From Paenibacillus zeisoli (GTDB lineage Bacteria; Bacillota; Bacilli; Paenibacillales; Paenibacillaceae): a stretch of DNA of 64,000 bases. The notes beneath the pieces were generated by a model. It was not told where the DNA came from. It saw only the letters and a list, made by a program, of their open reading frames with translations, and did not search any database. The stretch covers positions 147,444-211,443 of the forward strand of contig NZ_RZNX01000002.1 in the NCBI RefSeq assembly GCF_003994465.1. The letters run 5' to 3'. The position numbers were made by a program, and so were the translations under genes. Position 1 is the stretch's first letter, and every line of letters begins with the position of its first letter. Below are positions 16,087-25,077 of the stretch, piece by piece.

Positions 16087-16335
16087 GTGGGCAAGGTCTT
16101 AGATTTCTCACCCTATTCTTTAATTAAATATAGCCTTTTTGCCCCATGTCCAGGATTGGAAGATAAGCCTGAGAATTATTTCATTATGAGTTACATGCTA
16201 CAGGATGAAGGAGACTCAACCGAGCTTATTATTGAACAGGATGACAATAGACCCGAAATAAGTACTCAAGAATCTAACGAGGATGACGATAATCCGATTC
16301 TACTTGAACTAAAAAAATTAGTAGAAGCCCTGTGA
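16087..16335 (+). pseudogene. C-terminal remnant of an SRPBCC/AHSA1-type protein
   Basis: 82 aa open from a GTG at 16087. The segment YSLFAPCPGLEDKPENYFIMSYML, then a D-N-R-P motif and a final helix (NPILLELKKLVEAL), matches the second half of AHSA1-like SRPBCC proteins, whose consensus there reads LVYT...GLEDKPENYHTVTYEL...TQDN. The usual protein is about 140-150 aa; the N-terminal half is absent, and the LacI gene ends only 36 bp upstream, so there is no room for it. No convincing ribosome binding site precedes the GTG. A decayed gene is the simplest reading. A short functional protein is possible but less likely. Confidence 0.5.
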
Positions 16336-16364
16336 CTTTGTACAATAGTGGAACCTACGTTAAT

Positions 16365-16411
16365 TGCTAAAAGGAGGAAGCCTTGATGATCAAGGCTTCC
16401 TCCTTTTAGCA
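16365..16411. terminator. Perfect 23-bp inverted repeat, probable bidirectional terminator
   Basis: Two 23-base arms around a single central G form a perfect inverted repeat (16365-16387 and 16389-16411; the left arm begins TGCTAAAAGGAGGAAGCC). It sits between a gene remnant and a convergent nitroreductase gene. Both arms end in short T/A runs. Confidence 0.65.
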
Positions 16412-16431
16412 ACATTAAAGAGCTAACTTTA

Positions 16432-17034
16432 TTATTTAAAAACCTTCACACGCTCTTCAAGCGGCTGGAATTGTTTCTCACCGGCTGGAGCTGCGACTTT
16501 CCCGAAAGGAAGCTGGGCTCTCAGTTTCCAAGACTCTGGAATTCCCCATTCGGCTACGATCGCTTCGTCGATGATCGGGTTGTAGTGCTGCAGGGAAGCG
16601 CCAAGACCTTCCTGTTCAAGTGCAGTCCAAACTACGAATTGAAGCATACCGGAGGATTGTTCAGACCAGATCGGGAAGTTATCTGCATAAGCTGCGAACT
16701 GCTGCTGCAGGCCCGCAACCACATTCGTATCCTCGAAGAACAGAACTGTGCCGTAGCCCGCACGGAAAGATTCCATTTTCTCAGCTGTAGACTTGAAATT
16801 CTCATCATTATTTACGATTTTGCGAAGGATTTCTTCGGTATGGTTCCACAGCTTGTCATGCTGTTCACCCAGCAGAACAACTACACGGGCACTTTGAGAG
16901 TTGAAAGCAGAAGGAGTATGTTTAACAGCTTCGTTCACGATTTCTTGAATTCTTTCGTCAGAGATTGGGGATTCTTTGCTGATTGCATAAATACTACGTC
17001 TGTTTTTCACCGCATCGAAGAATGTATTTGACAT
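16432..17034 (-). CDS. Nitroreductase-family protein
   Basis: 200 aa. FMN-dependent NAD(P)H nitroreductase fold: the phosphate-contacting KNRRSIYAIS near residue 10, TPSAFNSQSARVVVL near 42, and a C-terminal EEWGIPESWKLRAQLPFG-like segment (here VAEWGIPESWKLRAQLPFG). The family, including B. subtilis YdgI-like proteins, reduces nitroaromatics and quinones. The natural substrate is unknown. The gene is monocistronic, with a perfect inverted repeat just downstream. Confidence 0.85.
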   Translation of the reverse strand: MSNTFFDAVKNRRSIYAISKESPISDERIQEIVNEAVKHTPSAFNSQSARVVVLLGEQHDKLWNHTEEILRKIVNNDENFKSTAEKMESFRAGYGTVLFFEDTNVVAGLQQQFAAYADNFPIWSEQSSGMLQFVVWTALEQEGLGASLQHYNPIIDEAIVAEWGIPESWKLRAQLPFGKVAAPAGEKQFQPLEERVKVFK

Positions 17035-17175
17035 TTGAATACCTACCTTCTTTTAGTTAGTTATTTACTTTTTAAGTGTAGCATACGTTTTAAATTGAAC
17101 ACAAGTATTTCCCTGAATCTCCCTAAAAATTAATAGCCTCATTTAGAATTACCCGATCCTTCTATATCTATGCAG

Positions 17176-17220
17176 CAAAAAGAGCGTACATCCGTATGCT
17201 ACATACGAATAGTACGCCCT
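17176..17220 (-). terminator. Intrinsic terminator after glnS
   Basis: On the minus strand GGGCGTAC...GTACGCTC with an inner CGTATG/CATACG stem is followed by TTTTTGC. It lies 25 bp past the glnS stop. Confidence 0.8.
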
Positions 17221-17244
17221 ATAGGTGACTGGTTCAGCAGATGA

Positions 17245-18930
17245 TTATGATTTAGGCAGCTGGAATGAGCTCTTCAGGGAGACAACCAGGTTGAACACTG
17301 GCTCTCCTGGCTTGGAGTGCTTGCTGTCCACATTGAAGTAGCCATGACGGAAAAATTGAAATTTATCCTGCGGTTTGGCATCCTTCAGTTCAGGCTCCAC
17401 ATAACCCTGAACGAGGGTCAGGGAATTCGGATTGATCTGATCCAGGAAGGTCTTCTCTTCCGCTCCTTCTGACTCTGCTTCGCCCTCACTGTCCTCTTCA
17501 AGAATCAGCGGCTCATAGAGACGGAACTCGGCTGGAACCGCTGATTTGGCATCCACCCAATGGATGGTTCCCTTAACCTTGCGCCCGGTAAACCCGGTAC
17601 CGCTCTTCGTCTCCGGATCATAGGTACAATGAATCTCCACTACATTTCCGGCTTCATCCTTGATGACTTCATTACACTTAATGAAATAAGCGTGCTTCAA
17701 GCGGACTTCATTGCCAGGGAAGAGCCGGAAGTATTTGTTCGGCGGATTCTCCATGAAGTCGTCTTGTTCAATATACAGCTCCCGGGAAAATGGTATTTGG
17801 CGGTTACCCATTTCCGGGTTCTCCGTATTGTTCTCAGCTTCAAGCCATTCCGTCTGATCTTCCGGATAGTTCGTGATGACTACTTTAAGCGGATGCAGGA
17901 CGGCCATCGAGCGCGGTGCCTTGAGCTTAAGATCCTCCCGGATAAAGTGATCCAGCATCGCGGGATCGACTATCCCTTGGGCCTTCGAGATTCCGGCTTC
18001 ATAGACAAAGCTCTTGATCGCATCCGGGGTATATCCACGGCGGCGCAGACCCGAGATCGTTGGCAGACGCGGATCATCCCAACCATCGACAATTCCCTCA
18101 TCCACGAGCATTTTGAGTTTGCGCTTACTTGTAACGGCTGAGGCCAAATTCAGACGGCCAAATTCGTATTGATGCGGTGCATGAGGCATCTCAGTCTCCG
18201 CAATGACCCAATCGTAGAAAGGCCGTTGATCTTCAAACTCGATTGTACAAAGGGAATGGGTAACCCCTTCAATGGCGTCTTCCAGCGGATGCGCGAAGGC
18301 ATACATGGGATAGATACACCAGGTATCCCCGGTGTTATGGTGGGCTGCATGTGAGATCCGGTAAATGACAGGATCTCTTAGGTTAATATTAGGGGAAGCC
18401 ATATCGATCTTGGCACGCAGTACCTTCTCCCCGTTCTTGAATTCCCCTGCACGCATACGGGTGAACAAATCGAGATTGTCTTCAATAGAACGATTGCGGT
18501 AAGGGCTGTCTTCACCAGGCTCTGTAAGCGTCCCGCGCTTCTCACGGATCTCGTCCGCACTAAGGTCGTCCACATAAGCTTTCCCTTTATTAATCAGCAG
18601 GACTGCACGGTTGTACATTTCTTCGAAATAGTCGGAAGCAAAGCGAAGCTCTTCCCATTCAAATCCGAGCCATTTCACATCTTCCTTGATCGAGTTAACA
18701 TATTCGACATCTTCCTTGACCGGATTGGTGTCATCGAACCGCAGATTTGTTCTGCCCCCGAATTCATCGGCCAGGGTGAAATTAATCCAAATGGCTTTGG
18801 CATGTCCGATATGAAGGTAGCCGTTAGGCTCTGGAGGAAAGCGGGTGACAATCTCCTTCACCTTCCCGTTCTTCAGATCTTCCGTAATAATATTTTTTAT
18901 AAAATTCGGAGGTGTGCTCGCATGGGTCAC
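17245..18930 (-). CDS. glnS: Glutaminyl-tRNA synthetase
   Basis: 561 aa, close to the 550-odd residues of E. coli GlnRS. Class I motifs are present: [16 protein letters not shown] (HIGH at 40-43) and VTSKRKL near 266-272 as the KMSKS counterpart. The two C-terminal anticodon-binding beta-barrels follow, ending [12 protein letters not shown]. The start is a GTG at 18930 behind AGGTGGAG. Most Firmicutes lack this enzyme and make Gln-tRNA by amidating Glu-tRNA with GatCAB, so its presence suggests acquisition by an ancestor. Known for some Paenibacillus-type bacteria. No T-box is apparent upstream. Confidence 0.95.
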   Translation of the reverse strand: MTHASTPPNFIKNIITEDLKNGKVKEIVTRFPPEPNGYLHIGHAKAIWINFTLADEFGGRTNLRFDDTNPVKEDVEYVNSIKEDVKWLGFEWEELRFASDYFEEMYNRAVLLINKGKAYVDDLSADEIREKRGTLTEPGEDSPYRNRSIEDNLDLFTRMRAGEFKNGEKVLRAKIDMASPNINLRDPVIYRISHAAHHNTGDTWCIYPMYAFAHPLEDAIEGVTHSLCTIEFEDQRPFYDWVIAETEMPHAPHQYEFGRLNLASAVTSKRKLKMLVDEGIVDGWDDPRLPTISGLRRRGYTPDAIKSFVYEAGISKAQGIVDPAMLDHFIREDLKLKAPRSMAVLHPLKVVITNYPEDQTEWLEAENNTENPEMGNRQIPFSRELYIEQDDFMENPPNKYFRLFPGNEVRLKHAYFIKCNEVIKDEAGNVVEIHCTYDPETKSGTGFTGRKVKGTIHWVDAKSAVPAEFRLYEPLILEEDSEGEAESEGAEEKTFLDQINPNSLTLVQGYVEPELKDAKPQDKFQFFRHGYFNVDSKHSKPGEPVFNLVVSLKSSFQLPKS

Positions 18931-19132
18931 AGTATCTCCACCTTTCCAACTGGTTTCCCTATAGTTTATTTCATTTAAATATACCGATAACTGTCCAATA
19001 GTTCAATGACTACACCCTACATGTGTGCATTCCCGGATGAATCCTTTGATATTCTCAGCCAACTTCGATATAGTGTCAATAAAAAGACGGTATTTCCGTC
19101 AGAATGAATTTCAGGTAAAGGAGCTGCAGCAC

Positions 19133-19606
19133 ATGGTAAAAGTTTTATTCGTCTGCTTGGGCAACATCTGCAGATCACCAATGGCGGAAGCCATGTTCAG
19201 ACATTTGATCAAGCAGGAAGGCTTGGAGAAGCAATTCCAAATCGATAGTGCAGGTACAGGAGACTGGCACATTGGCAATCCGCCGCATCAAGGCACTCTG
19301 GACATTTTGAAGAAATATCAGGTCAGCTCTGACGGGCTTTTCGCAAGGCAAATTACTCTGCAGGATATGGAGCAGTTCGATTACATCATTGCTATGGACG
19401 AAAGCAACGTTCAGAATATGTACAAGCTCTCCGGTAAGCAAGGAGACCCTAAGACTTTCCGTCTGCTCGACTTTACGAAAGAGCTTCCGGTCAGGGATGT
19501 GCCGGACCCTTACTTCACGGGAGACTTCGAAGAGACTTATGATCTGCTGACCCAGGGCCTTAAGGCCTTACTGGCACATATCAAGCAGGAGCAGGGTATT
19601 TCATAA
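19133..19606 (+). CDS. Low-molecular-weight protein-tyrosine phosphatase
   Basis: 157 aa from the ATG at 19133, with AAAGGAG nine bases upstream; the open frame extends further 5' but that part is not conserved. The P-loop C8-LGNIC-R14-S sits at the N-terminus, and the general-acid Asp is in VPDPYFTGDF near residue 122. These enzymes dephosphorylate tyrosine or arginine residues; B. subtilis YwlE acts on phosphoarginine and YfkJ on phosphotyrosine. Length and motif resemble YfkJ, but the assignment between them is not certain. Confidence 0.88.
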   Translation: MVKVLFVCLGNICRSPMAEAMFRHLIKQEGLEKQFQIDSAGTGDWHIGNPPHQGTLDILKKYQVSSDGLFARQITLQDMEQFDYIIAMDESNVQNMYKLSGKQGDPKTFRLLDFTKELPVRDVPDPYFTGDFEETYDLLTQGLKALLAHIKQEQGIS

Positions 19607-19702
19607 TTTAGCTTGGTTAACAGGACTCCGCTTGCGCCTTAAAGACAGGCCCTGGTGAAGTCAGTCCCCGCCCAGGTGCAGCATGGAGGATAACCCTCTA
19701 TC

Positions 19703-20224
19703 TCAGAATTCCGGCCTTTCGCCCGACTTAAGTTGAGAAACCGGGTACCACAGCAAAATGTCATCCACATATCTGCCATTGAGATAGAACTCCTCCACGA
19801 GCCGCCCCTGCTCTATAAACCCACAGCTGCGGTAGAATTCAAGCGCCTTCTCGTTCGTAGCCAGAACCCGGAGACTGAGCTTGCGCTTTCCTTGCAGAGC
19901 AGCATACTGCTTCATTCCGTCCATCAGCGCCCTTCCGATTCCTAACCGCTGATAGGAGGGATGCACCGCAATATTAATCTCGTACACATGATCGTTGCTC
20001 TGAAGTGGCGTCGGGCACAGAAAGCCCAGATACCCGCATACGATTCCCTCCATGTCCGCAACCAACTGCGAACCGGGGGGATTCAGCTGCAGGAAGCCTT
20101 CCCGGGTGACCGGCTGCAGGACAGCAGGGGTCGTCTCTGAATTCCATACAAGCTTATCAATTTCTATCAGCTGCGCCGCATCCCTGAGCTCGGATAAACG
20201 AATAGTCGCTTGTCCTAATTCCAT
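19703..20224 (-). CDS. GNAT-family N-acetyltransferase
   Basis: 173 aa. Acetyl-CoA-binding motif A is visible as VHPSYQRLGIGRALMDGMKQYA near residue 87-108 and motif B as NEKALEFYRSCGFIEQGRL near 122-141. The ligand could be a small molecule or a protein N-terminus; nothing in context decides it. AAAGGAGG lies upstream of the ATG. Monocistronic between convergent and divergent neighbours. Confidence 0.85.
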   Translation of the reverse strand: MELGQATIRLSELRDAAQLIEIDKLVWNSETTPAVLQPVTREGFLQLNPPGSQLVADMEGIVCGYLGFLCPTPLQSNDHVYEINIAVHPSYQRLGIGRALMDGMKQYAALQGKRKLSLRVLATNEKALEFYRSCGFIEQGRLVEEFYLNGRYVDDILLWYPVSQLKSGERPEF

Positions 20225-20383
20225 CCTCTATTGCCTCCTTTTCAGCCCACCTGGGTCTCTGGATTTCACTCGCACAAGCGGGTTCAAGAAATCCGGAGAG
20301 GGGTGGCGGCCGAAAGTCTAAGCGTTTCCCCATAATTACGATTGTGCCCATCATACAGCCATTTGAACGGCCCCATATATAAA

Positions 20384-20416
20384 TAAAAAACCCAGCTCTT
20401 ATGTTAAAAGCCGGGT
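20384..20416 (-). terminator. Intrinsic terminator after the second lacI-type gene
   Basis: On the minus strand ACCCGGCT pairs with AGCTGGGT, followed by TTTTTTATTT. It overlaps the last codons of the gene that ends at 20399. Confidence 0.7.
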
Positions 20417-21427
20417 CGATTCCCTGACAATGAGCTCTGCCGGGAAAATTTTATGAGCATGAGTAACCTTCTTATGAATCATATCGAACAATATGCGTAT
20501 GGTCTCTTCCGCAATCTCTTCCACTGGCTGCCTAATGGTCGTAATGGATGGATTATAATAGAATGAGATATCCACGCCGTCAAATCCGGCAACAGAATAA
20601 TCCTCGGGCACTCTCTTGCCGCCCTCGACCAAAGCTTTGCATGCACCAATGGCCATGCTGTCGGATACGGCATATATGGCCGTGAACTCCTCTTCGGATT
20701 GTAGCAGCTCTTTTGTAACCACATAGCCATTTTCCATTGAATAGCTCTCGATATCTTCCTTCATGCAGAGTACCAATCGATCATTCAGCTCGACCCCATG
20801 ATCCTCCAGCGCTTTCTTATAGCCCTCATACCTTAGCTTCCCGATACTTACATCATCCATAGGAGCTGTAATGATCGCTATTTGCTTATGGCCCAGGCCG
20901 CACAGATAATCTACCATCTTGTAGCTTTCTTTGTAATCATCCACCGCGACATAAGAATATTCATCCGGATCGAATTCCTCAGTCATTCCTATTGTGCTGA
21001 GAACGAAAGGGACGGTCAGCTGATCCAGCTTTTCTTTAGGATGCAGGAAGTTACCGCCGAGAAATACGATTCCCTTTAGACGCTTCTCCTTAACCAGTTC
21101 AATCGCAACCTCAATCTCATCCTGGTTCTCATCGACTCGCTGGAGAATGAATGAATATTTCTTGGTCTGGATTTCTTTCTCGAACACCTGTATCATGCGG
21201 TTAAAAAAGGCGTTGGTGATCCCTTTGATAAGTACCGCAATGGTCTTGGAAGCAGCGCGCTTCAAATTCCTTGCGCTGTTATTCGGGACGTAATGATTCT
21301 CTTTAATCACCTGCATAATCATTGCTTTGGTCTCTTCATTAATGTCAGGATGATTATTAATTGCTCTTGAGACCGTAGTAACGCCGACTCCACACATTTT
21401 AGCAATATCTATAATCGTAATAGCCAT
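20399..21427 (-). CDS. LacI-family regulator of the adjacent sugar ABC importer
   Basis: 342 aa from the ATG at 21427, chosen because AAGGAAAG lies seven bases upstream. The helix-turn-helix is ITIIDIAKMCGVGVTTVSRAI followed by NNHPDIN and a hinge; the sensor domain follows (TIAVLIKGITNAFFNRMIQVF). The gene lies just downstream of, and on the same strand as, a substrate-binding protein and two permeases, separated by a terminator at 21566-21617. Similar layouts have the regulator controlling the importer. Candidate operators with the core GGTAACG lie in the importer promoter (24852-24900). The effector sugar is unknown. Confidence 0.82.
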   Translation of the reverse strand: MAITIIDIAKMCGVGVTTVSRAINNHPDINEETKAMIMQVIKENHYVPNNSARNLKRAASKTIAVLIKGITNAFFNRMIQVFEKEIQTKKYSFILQRVDENQDEIEVAIELVKEKRLKGIVFLGGNFLHPKEKLDQLTVPFVLSTIGMTEEFDPDEYSYVAVDDYKESYKMVDYLCGLGHKQIAIITAPMDDVSIGKLRYEGYKKALEDHGVELNDRLVLCMKEDIESYSMENGYVVTKELLQSEEEFTAIYAVSDSMAIGACKALVEGGKRVPEDYSVAGFDGVDISFYYNPSITTIRQPVEEIAEETIRILFDMIHKKVTHAHKIFPAELIVRESTRLLT

Positions 21428-21565
21428 ATTTATTCTTTCCTTACGTTGTAGTCTCCATGATTCATGCAACTACATCCTTTGTTTTTTGTAATCATAAATA
21501 TAGCAATTAAAGAAGCAAATGACAATAAACCGATAGGGCTTCACGAAGCCCATTTTCTCATCAAA

Positions 21566-21617
21566 ATAAAAAGCAGGGTACTCTTGATTAATTCAAATCA
21601 AGAAAGCTACCCTACTA
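21566..21617 (-). terminator. Intrinsic terminator after the sugar ABC importer operon
   Basis: On the minus strand AGGGTA...CTTGATT-loop-AATCAAG...TACCCT is followed by GCTTTTTATTTT. It separates the permease gene from the downstream lacI-type gene. A second hairpin, GGGCTTC/GAAGCCC, lies at 21537-21551. Confidence 0.8.
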
Positions 21618-21629
21618 ATTTATTGACTT

Positions 21630-22463
21630 TTAACCTTTAACTGCTCCAGCCACTACACCTTCAATAATATACTTCTGACAGAATAGATAGAATATGATAA
21701 TTGGCACAATAGCCAGCACGAGCATAGCCATCATGGCGCCCATATCGATTGAACCATATCCGCCTTTAAGGTATTGAATCGCCAGCGGAATTGTCTGATA
21801 TTCGGTACCAATGACCAATTTAGGAAGCAGATAGTCATTCCAAATCCACATTACGTTAAGAATCGCTACTGTAATCGCAATCGGCTTCAAGATCGGGAAC
21901 ACGACTTTGAAGAACGCTTGAACCGGACCACAACCATCAATCATGACAGCCTCTTCAACCTCAAGAGGTATGGATTTCACAAATCCGCTGAACAGGAAGA
22001 CGGACAGACCTGCACCAAAGCCCAAATAGATGAAAATAATTCCGATCGGGTTGTCGAGGTGCAGCATGTTAGCTGTCTTCGTCATCGTGAACATAACCAT
22101 TTGGAACGGAACGATCATCGAGAATACAAAAGCATAGTAGATAATACTTGAAAATTTCCCTTTAACACGGGTAATATACCAGGCCGTCATTGCTGTCAAT
22201 AACACGATAACGGCTACCGAAAATACCGTAATGAACACCGACATCCCAAATGCACTGAAGAAGTCTGTCTTAGCTACCCCACCCGTATAGTTCTCGAGAC
22301 CAACAGATGTTGAGCCATTCGGTAATTGAAAAGGTGTATCACTGATGAAGAACTTCCCTTTGAAGGAGTTCAACAGAACGATGAATATAGGAGATAAGAA
22401 TATAATAGACAGAATCAGCATGATAATGAAAATAATATAATCTTTCGCACGTGCCTTTTGCAT
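21630..22463 (-). CDS. Carbohydrate ABC transporter permease (MalG type)
   Basis: 277 aa with six membrane helices. The permease EAA loop is visible as EVEEAVMIDGCGPVQAFFKVVFPILKP near residue 170, the contact for the ATPase. Its start overlaps the stop of the upstream permease by one base, so the two are translationally coupled. It pairs with the MalF-type permease to form the CUT1 channel. No ATPase gene is present in the operon; such importers share a genome-wide MsmX-type ATPase in Firmicutes. Confidence 0.9.
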   Translation of the reverse strand: MQKARAKDYIIFIIMLILSIIFLSPIFIVLLNSFKGKFFISDTPFQLPNGSTSVGLENYTGGVAKTDFFSAFGMSVFITVFSVAVIVLLTAMTAWYITRVKGKFSSIIYYAFVFSMIVPFQMVMFTMTKTANMLHLDNPIGIIFIYLGFGAGLSVFLFSGFVKSIPLEVEEAVMIDGCGPVQAFFKVVFPILKPIAITVAILNVMWIWNDYLLPKLVIGTEYQTIPLAIQYLKGGYGSIDMGAMMAMLVLAIVPIIIFYLFCQKYIIEGVVAGAVKG

Positions 22464-23305
22464 TAATTCTCAACTTCCTTTCTTCTGGTTATGACGAGCT
22501 GCACCAAGGCAATAAGTGCTACCAGGACGAAAAACACAGTCGCTTTCGCCTGACCTACGCCTTCCCAACCGACTCTACCATAGAAAGTATTATAGATATC
22601 CAGAGCCAACATCGTAGTTTGCTTTGCTGGAGCTCCGGCCGTGAGTGCCAAGTTTTGGTCAAACAGCTTAAATGAGTTAGACAAGGACAAGAACAAACAA
22701 ATTGTAATGGAAGGCATTACCATTGGCAGTGTTACACTGCGCAAAATTCTGAAGCGGTTAGCTCCATCAATTTGAGCTGCTTCCATCAAATCTTTAGGTA
22801 CGTTCTGAATACCGGCGATATAGATAATCATCATGTAACCGATCAGCTGCCAGTTCATGAGAATAACCAGTCCCCAGAACCCGTAATTTGCATTGGAGGT
22901 CATTGTAAGATCGTAATGAATAAGAACACCGTTAATAATAAGCTGCCAGATATAACCTAGCACGATACCGCCTATCAAGTTAGGCATGAAGAAAATCGTT
23001 CTGAATAGATTGGTGCCTTTTTTGCCGCGGGTTAGAAGCAGACCCAACAAGAAGGCGAGCACATTGATTGAGATTACAGACACTACGGTGAACTTAACCG
23101 TAAACCAAAGAGCATTAAGGAATTCCTTGTTAGAGAATGCCTTGACGTAATTTCGAAAACCTACCCATGTGGCGTCATTTACCGTGGTGAACTTTGTAAA
23201 GGACAAATAAATACCCAGTATGAATGGAATTACAAATATAACTAAGAAAGCTAGTATGGTTGGTAATGCAAAAAGAGCAAAATATTTTTTTATCGACTTT
23301 TGCAT
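22463..23305 (-). CDS. Carbohydrate ABC transporter permease (MalF type)
   Basis: 280 aa, six membrane helices. The EAA loop reads DLMEAAQIDGANRFRILRSVTLPMVMP near residue 190. It follows the binding-protein gene by 86 bp, a gap that holds a 13-bp stem-loop, and overlaps the next permease by one base. The short N-terminus without an extra periplasmic domain is usual for Gram-positive CUT1 systems. Sugar specificity cannot be read from the sequence. Confidence 0.9.
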   Translation of the reverse strand: MQKSIKKYFALFALPTILAFLVIFVIPFILGIYLSFTKFTTVNDATWVGFRNYVKAFSNKEFLNALWFTVKFTVVSVISINVLAFLLGLLLTRGKKGTNLFRTIFFMPNLIGGIVLGYIWQLIINGVLIHYDLTMTSNANYGFWGLVILMNWQLIGYMMIIYIAGIQNVPKDLMEAAQIDGANRFRILRSVTLPMVMPSITICLFLSLSNSFKLFDQNLALTAGAPAKQTTMLALDIYNTFYGRVGWEGVGQAKATVFFVLVALIALVQLVITRRKEVEN

Positions 23306-23333
23306 ATTCCTACTCCTTATCCAGGATTAATGG

Positions 23334-23371
23334 TTATGCCACTGTGCGCCAGAAGGTTCACAGTGGCATAA
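23334..23371 (-). other. Intercistronic stem-loop between binding-protein and permease genes
   Basis: TTATGCCACTGTG (23334-23346) and CACAGTGGCATAA (23359-23371) form a perfect 13-bp stem with a 12-nt loop, and no T-run follows. Such elements typically protect the upstream binding-protein mRNA, which is needed in excess over the permeases. Confidence 0.7.
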
Positions 23372-23391
23372 TTTAGATCTCTAATTTATTT

Positions 23392-24774
23392 TTATTTTTC
23401 TTTTTCAGACTTCCAAGCATCTTTAACGATCTTCTCTACGTCAGCCCACTGCAGGCCACCTTGAACATATTGCAGCAATGCATCGCCAAAGGTGTTCTTG
23501 AAGTCTTCACTTGGGAATGCAGCGAATGTCCAAGGCACAGTGTTCAGACCTTTGCTCATCCAGTTGCTAACTTCTTTAGCAAGCGGATCTGCTGGTCTTT
23601 CGTTCTCTTTGAATGTGTTGAAAGGAGCGATGAAACCAAGTTCTTTAGTTACATAGTTCTTACCTTTGTCACTAGAGAACAACCATTCCAAGAAAGCAAT
23701 AGATGCTTTTTGCTTCTCAGGAGATACTTTGCTGTTCACTGCGAAGTAGTTCTCAGTACCGATAGCCAGACCTTGCTTCTCTTCCCCTGGAACGCCAGTG
23801 TAGATAGGCATGAACTTAACGTCATCAGCTTTAACTACGTTACCGGATACGCCATTGATTTGGGACCAGCCCCAGTTACCGTTTTGAACCATTGCGGATT
23901 GACCAAGAGCAAATTCAGCCATGGAGTCAGCTACAGTTTTGCTTCCCAGCAATGTTTTCTTAGTTACAGAGTTGTTAGTGTACAGGTCGAAAATGTTTTG
24001 GAAGTTCTTGCCGTACTTGAATGTAATTTCGTTGGATTGAATTCCAGCTTGGATTGGATCCTTAATGGAAGTGTTATCCTTGAATTCATAGTACAAAGGA
24101 ATGTTAGCCAAGTGAGACTGCCATCTCCACTGCTCACCTGCACCCAGGGAAGTAGAAGAGAATACGCCTTTAATACCAAGCTCATCTTTCTTCGCTTGCA
24201 TGTCTTCAACAACAGCTTTCAGCTTGTCAAAGTTGTTAACTTCAGCTACAGAAGTGTATGGAACCGCTTTATTTGCAAGTGCAAAGTATTTCTTCATGAT
24301 CGCGTCATTGTAGATGATGCCGTAGCCTTCTACAACGTAAGGGATACCGTACACGCCTTCTCCGTCTTTAACAGCCAGGCTGTTGTCTGTCAGGTAGCTG
24401 TACAATTTGGTATCTTTCAGATCCAAAGTGTAGTCTTTCCAAGATTGGTAACCAACAGGTCCGTTAATTTGGAAAATCGTAGGGGCATCTGATTTCGCGA
24501 TTTCCGATTTCAGCGTAGTCTCATAAGTACCACTCGCTGCAGTTACAACTTTAACTTTAACACCAGTCTCAGCTTCGTAATCTTTAGCGATTTTGTTGTA
24601 AGTCTCAGCAATTTCAGGCTTGAAGTTCAGGAAGTAGATCTCTTCTTTAGCCGTCGTCTTAGTACCTTCGCTTCCATTTTTAGTTGGCTCTTCTTTGCTG
24701 CTGCTGCAACCTACAGCAAGACCTGCGAGCAAAGTCATGGAGAGCATGAGCGTTAGCCATTTCTTCATCTTCAT
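23392..24774 (-). CDS. Carbohydrate ABC transporter substrate-binding lipoprotein
   Basis: 460 aa. A lipoprotein signal peptide ends in LAGLAVGC23, so the protein is anchored outside the membrane. The mature part has the cluster B sugar-binding fold (YNKIAKDYEAETGVKVKVVTA near residue 60; FLEWLFSSDKGKNYV near 363). It is the first gene of the importer operon, with GGGGGAAA upstream of its ATG and a clear promoter plus LacI-type sites at 24821-24940. No ATPase is encoded. The ligand is an unidentified oligosaccharide or sugar. Confidence 0.92.
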   Translation of the reverse strand: MKMKKWLTLMLSMTLLAGLAVGCSSSKEEPTKNGSEGTKTTAKEEIYFLNFKPEIAETYNKIAKDYEAETGVKVKVVTAASGTYETTLKSEIAKSDAPTIFQINGPVGYQSWKDYTLDLKDTKLYSYLTDNSLAVKDGEGVYGIPYVVEGYGIIYNDAIMKKYFALANKAVPYTSVAEVNNFDKLKAVVEDMQAKKDELGIKGVFSSTSLGAGEQWRWQSHLANIPLYYEFKDNTSIKDPIQAGIQSNEITFKYGKNFQNIFDLYTNNSVTKKTLLGSKTVADSMAEFALGQSAMVQNGNWGWSQINGVSGNVVKADDVKFMPIYTGVPGEEKQGLAIGTENYFAVNSKVSPEKQKASIAFLEWLFSSDKGKNYVTKELGFIAPFNTFKENERPADPLAKEVSNWMSKGLNTVPWTFAAFPSEDFKNTFGDALLQYVQGGLQWADVEKIVKDAWKSEKEK

Positions 24775-24851
24775 TCTTCTATTTCCCCCTTGTTTAGTAC
24801 ATTTTATTTCGCGAATTGAATGCGTTTCCGTGAATATTATCGAAAACTGAT

Positions 24852-24940
24852 GGTAACGCTTCCGATAACCTTATCGGCATCAATTCCGGTAACGTTTTCA
24901 ATTGCAGTGTTATAGTAACATATTAAATTTTACTTGGCAA
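24852..24940 (-). promoter_or_regulatory. Promoter and LacI/CcpA-type operators of the sugar importer
   Basis: On the minus strand TTGCCA (24940-24935) and TACTAT (24917-24912) are 17 bp apart. Just downstream lie TGAAAACGTTACCG (24900-24887) and GGAAGCGTTACC (24863-24852), related sites with a CGTTACC core; the first also fits a cre site at most positions. CCGATAA-CC-TTATCGG, a perfect palindrome, spans 24862-24877, and a further GGAAACGCA lies at 24830-24822. The arrangement suggests repression downstream of the start. Confidence 0.65.
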
Positions 24941-24960
24941 TAAATTTATTGTAACTATTT

Positions 24961-24999
24961 AGGTATAACTGCTAACCCCTTCGACTAGCAGTTATACCT
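24961..24999 (-). terminator. Stem-loop downstream of an MFS gene, probable terminator
   Basis: AGGTATAACTGCTA (24961-24974) pairs perfectly with TAGCAGTTATACCT (24986-24999). It lies 79 bp past the MFS stop. The T-run is weak on both strands. Confidence 0.5.
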
Positions 25000-25077
25000 T
25001 GATTCTGAATGCTTGTACGGGTTCCCTGAGGGGCCTTAGATGCTGCTTAGTTCAATCAATAGTATAGGTATGCAGCT

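Noticed and set aside
23461..24492. 343-aa plus-strand frame opposite the binding-protein gene
   Set aside because: It is antisense to a clear lipoprotein gene; the sequence has no family features and no start signal.
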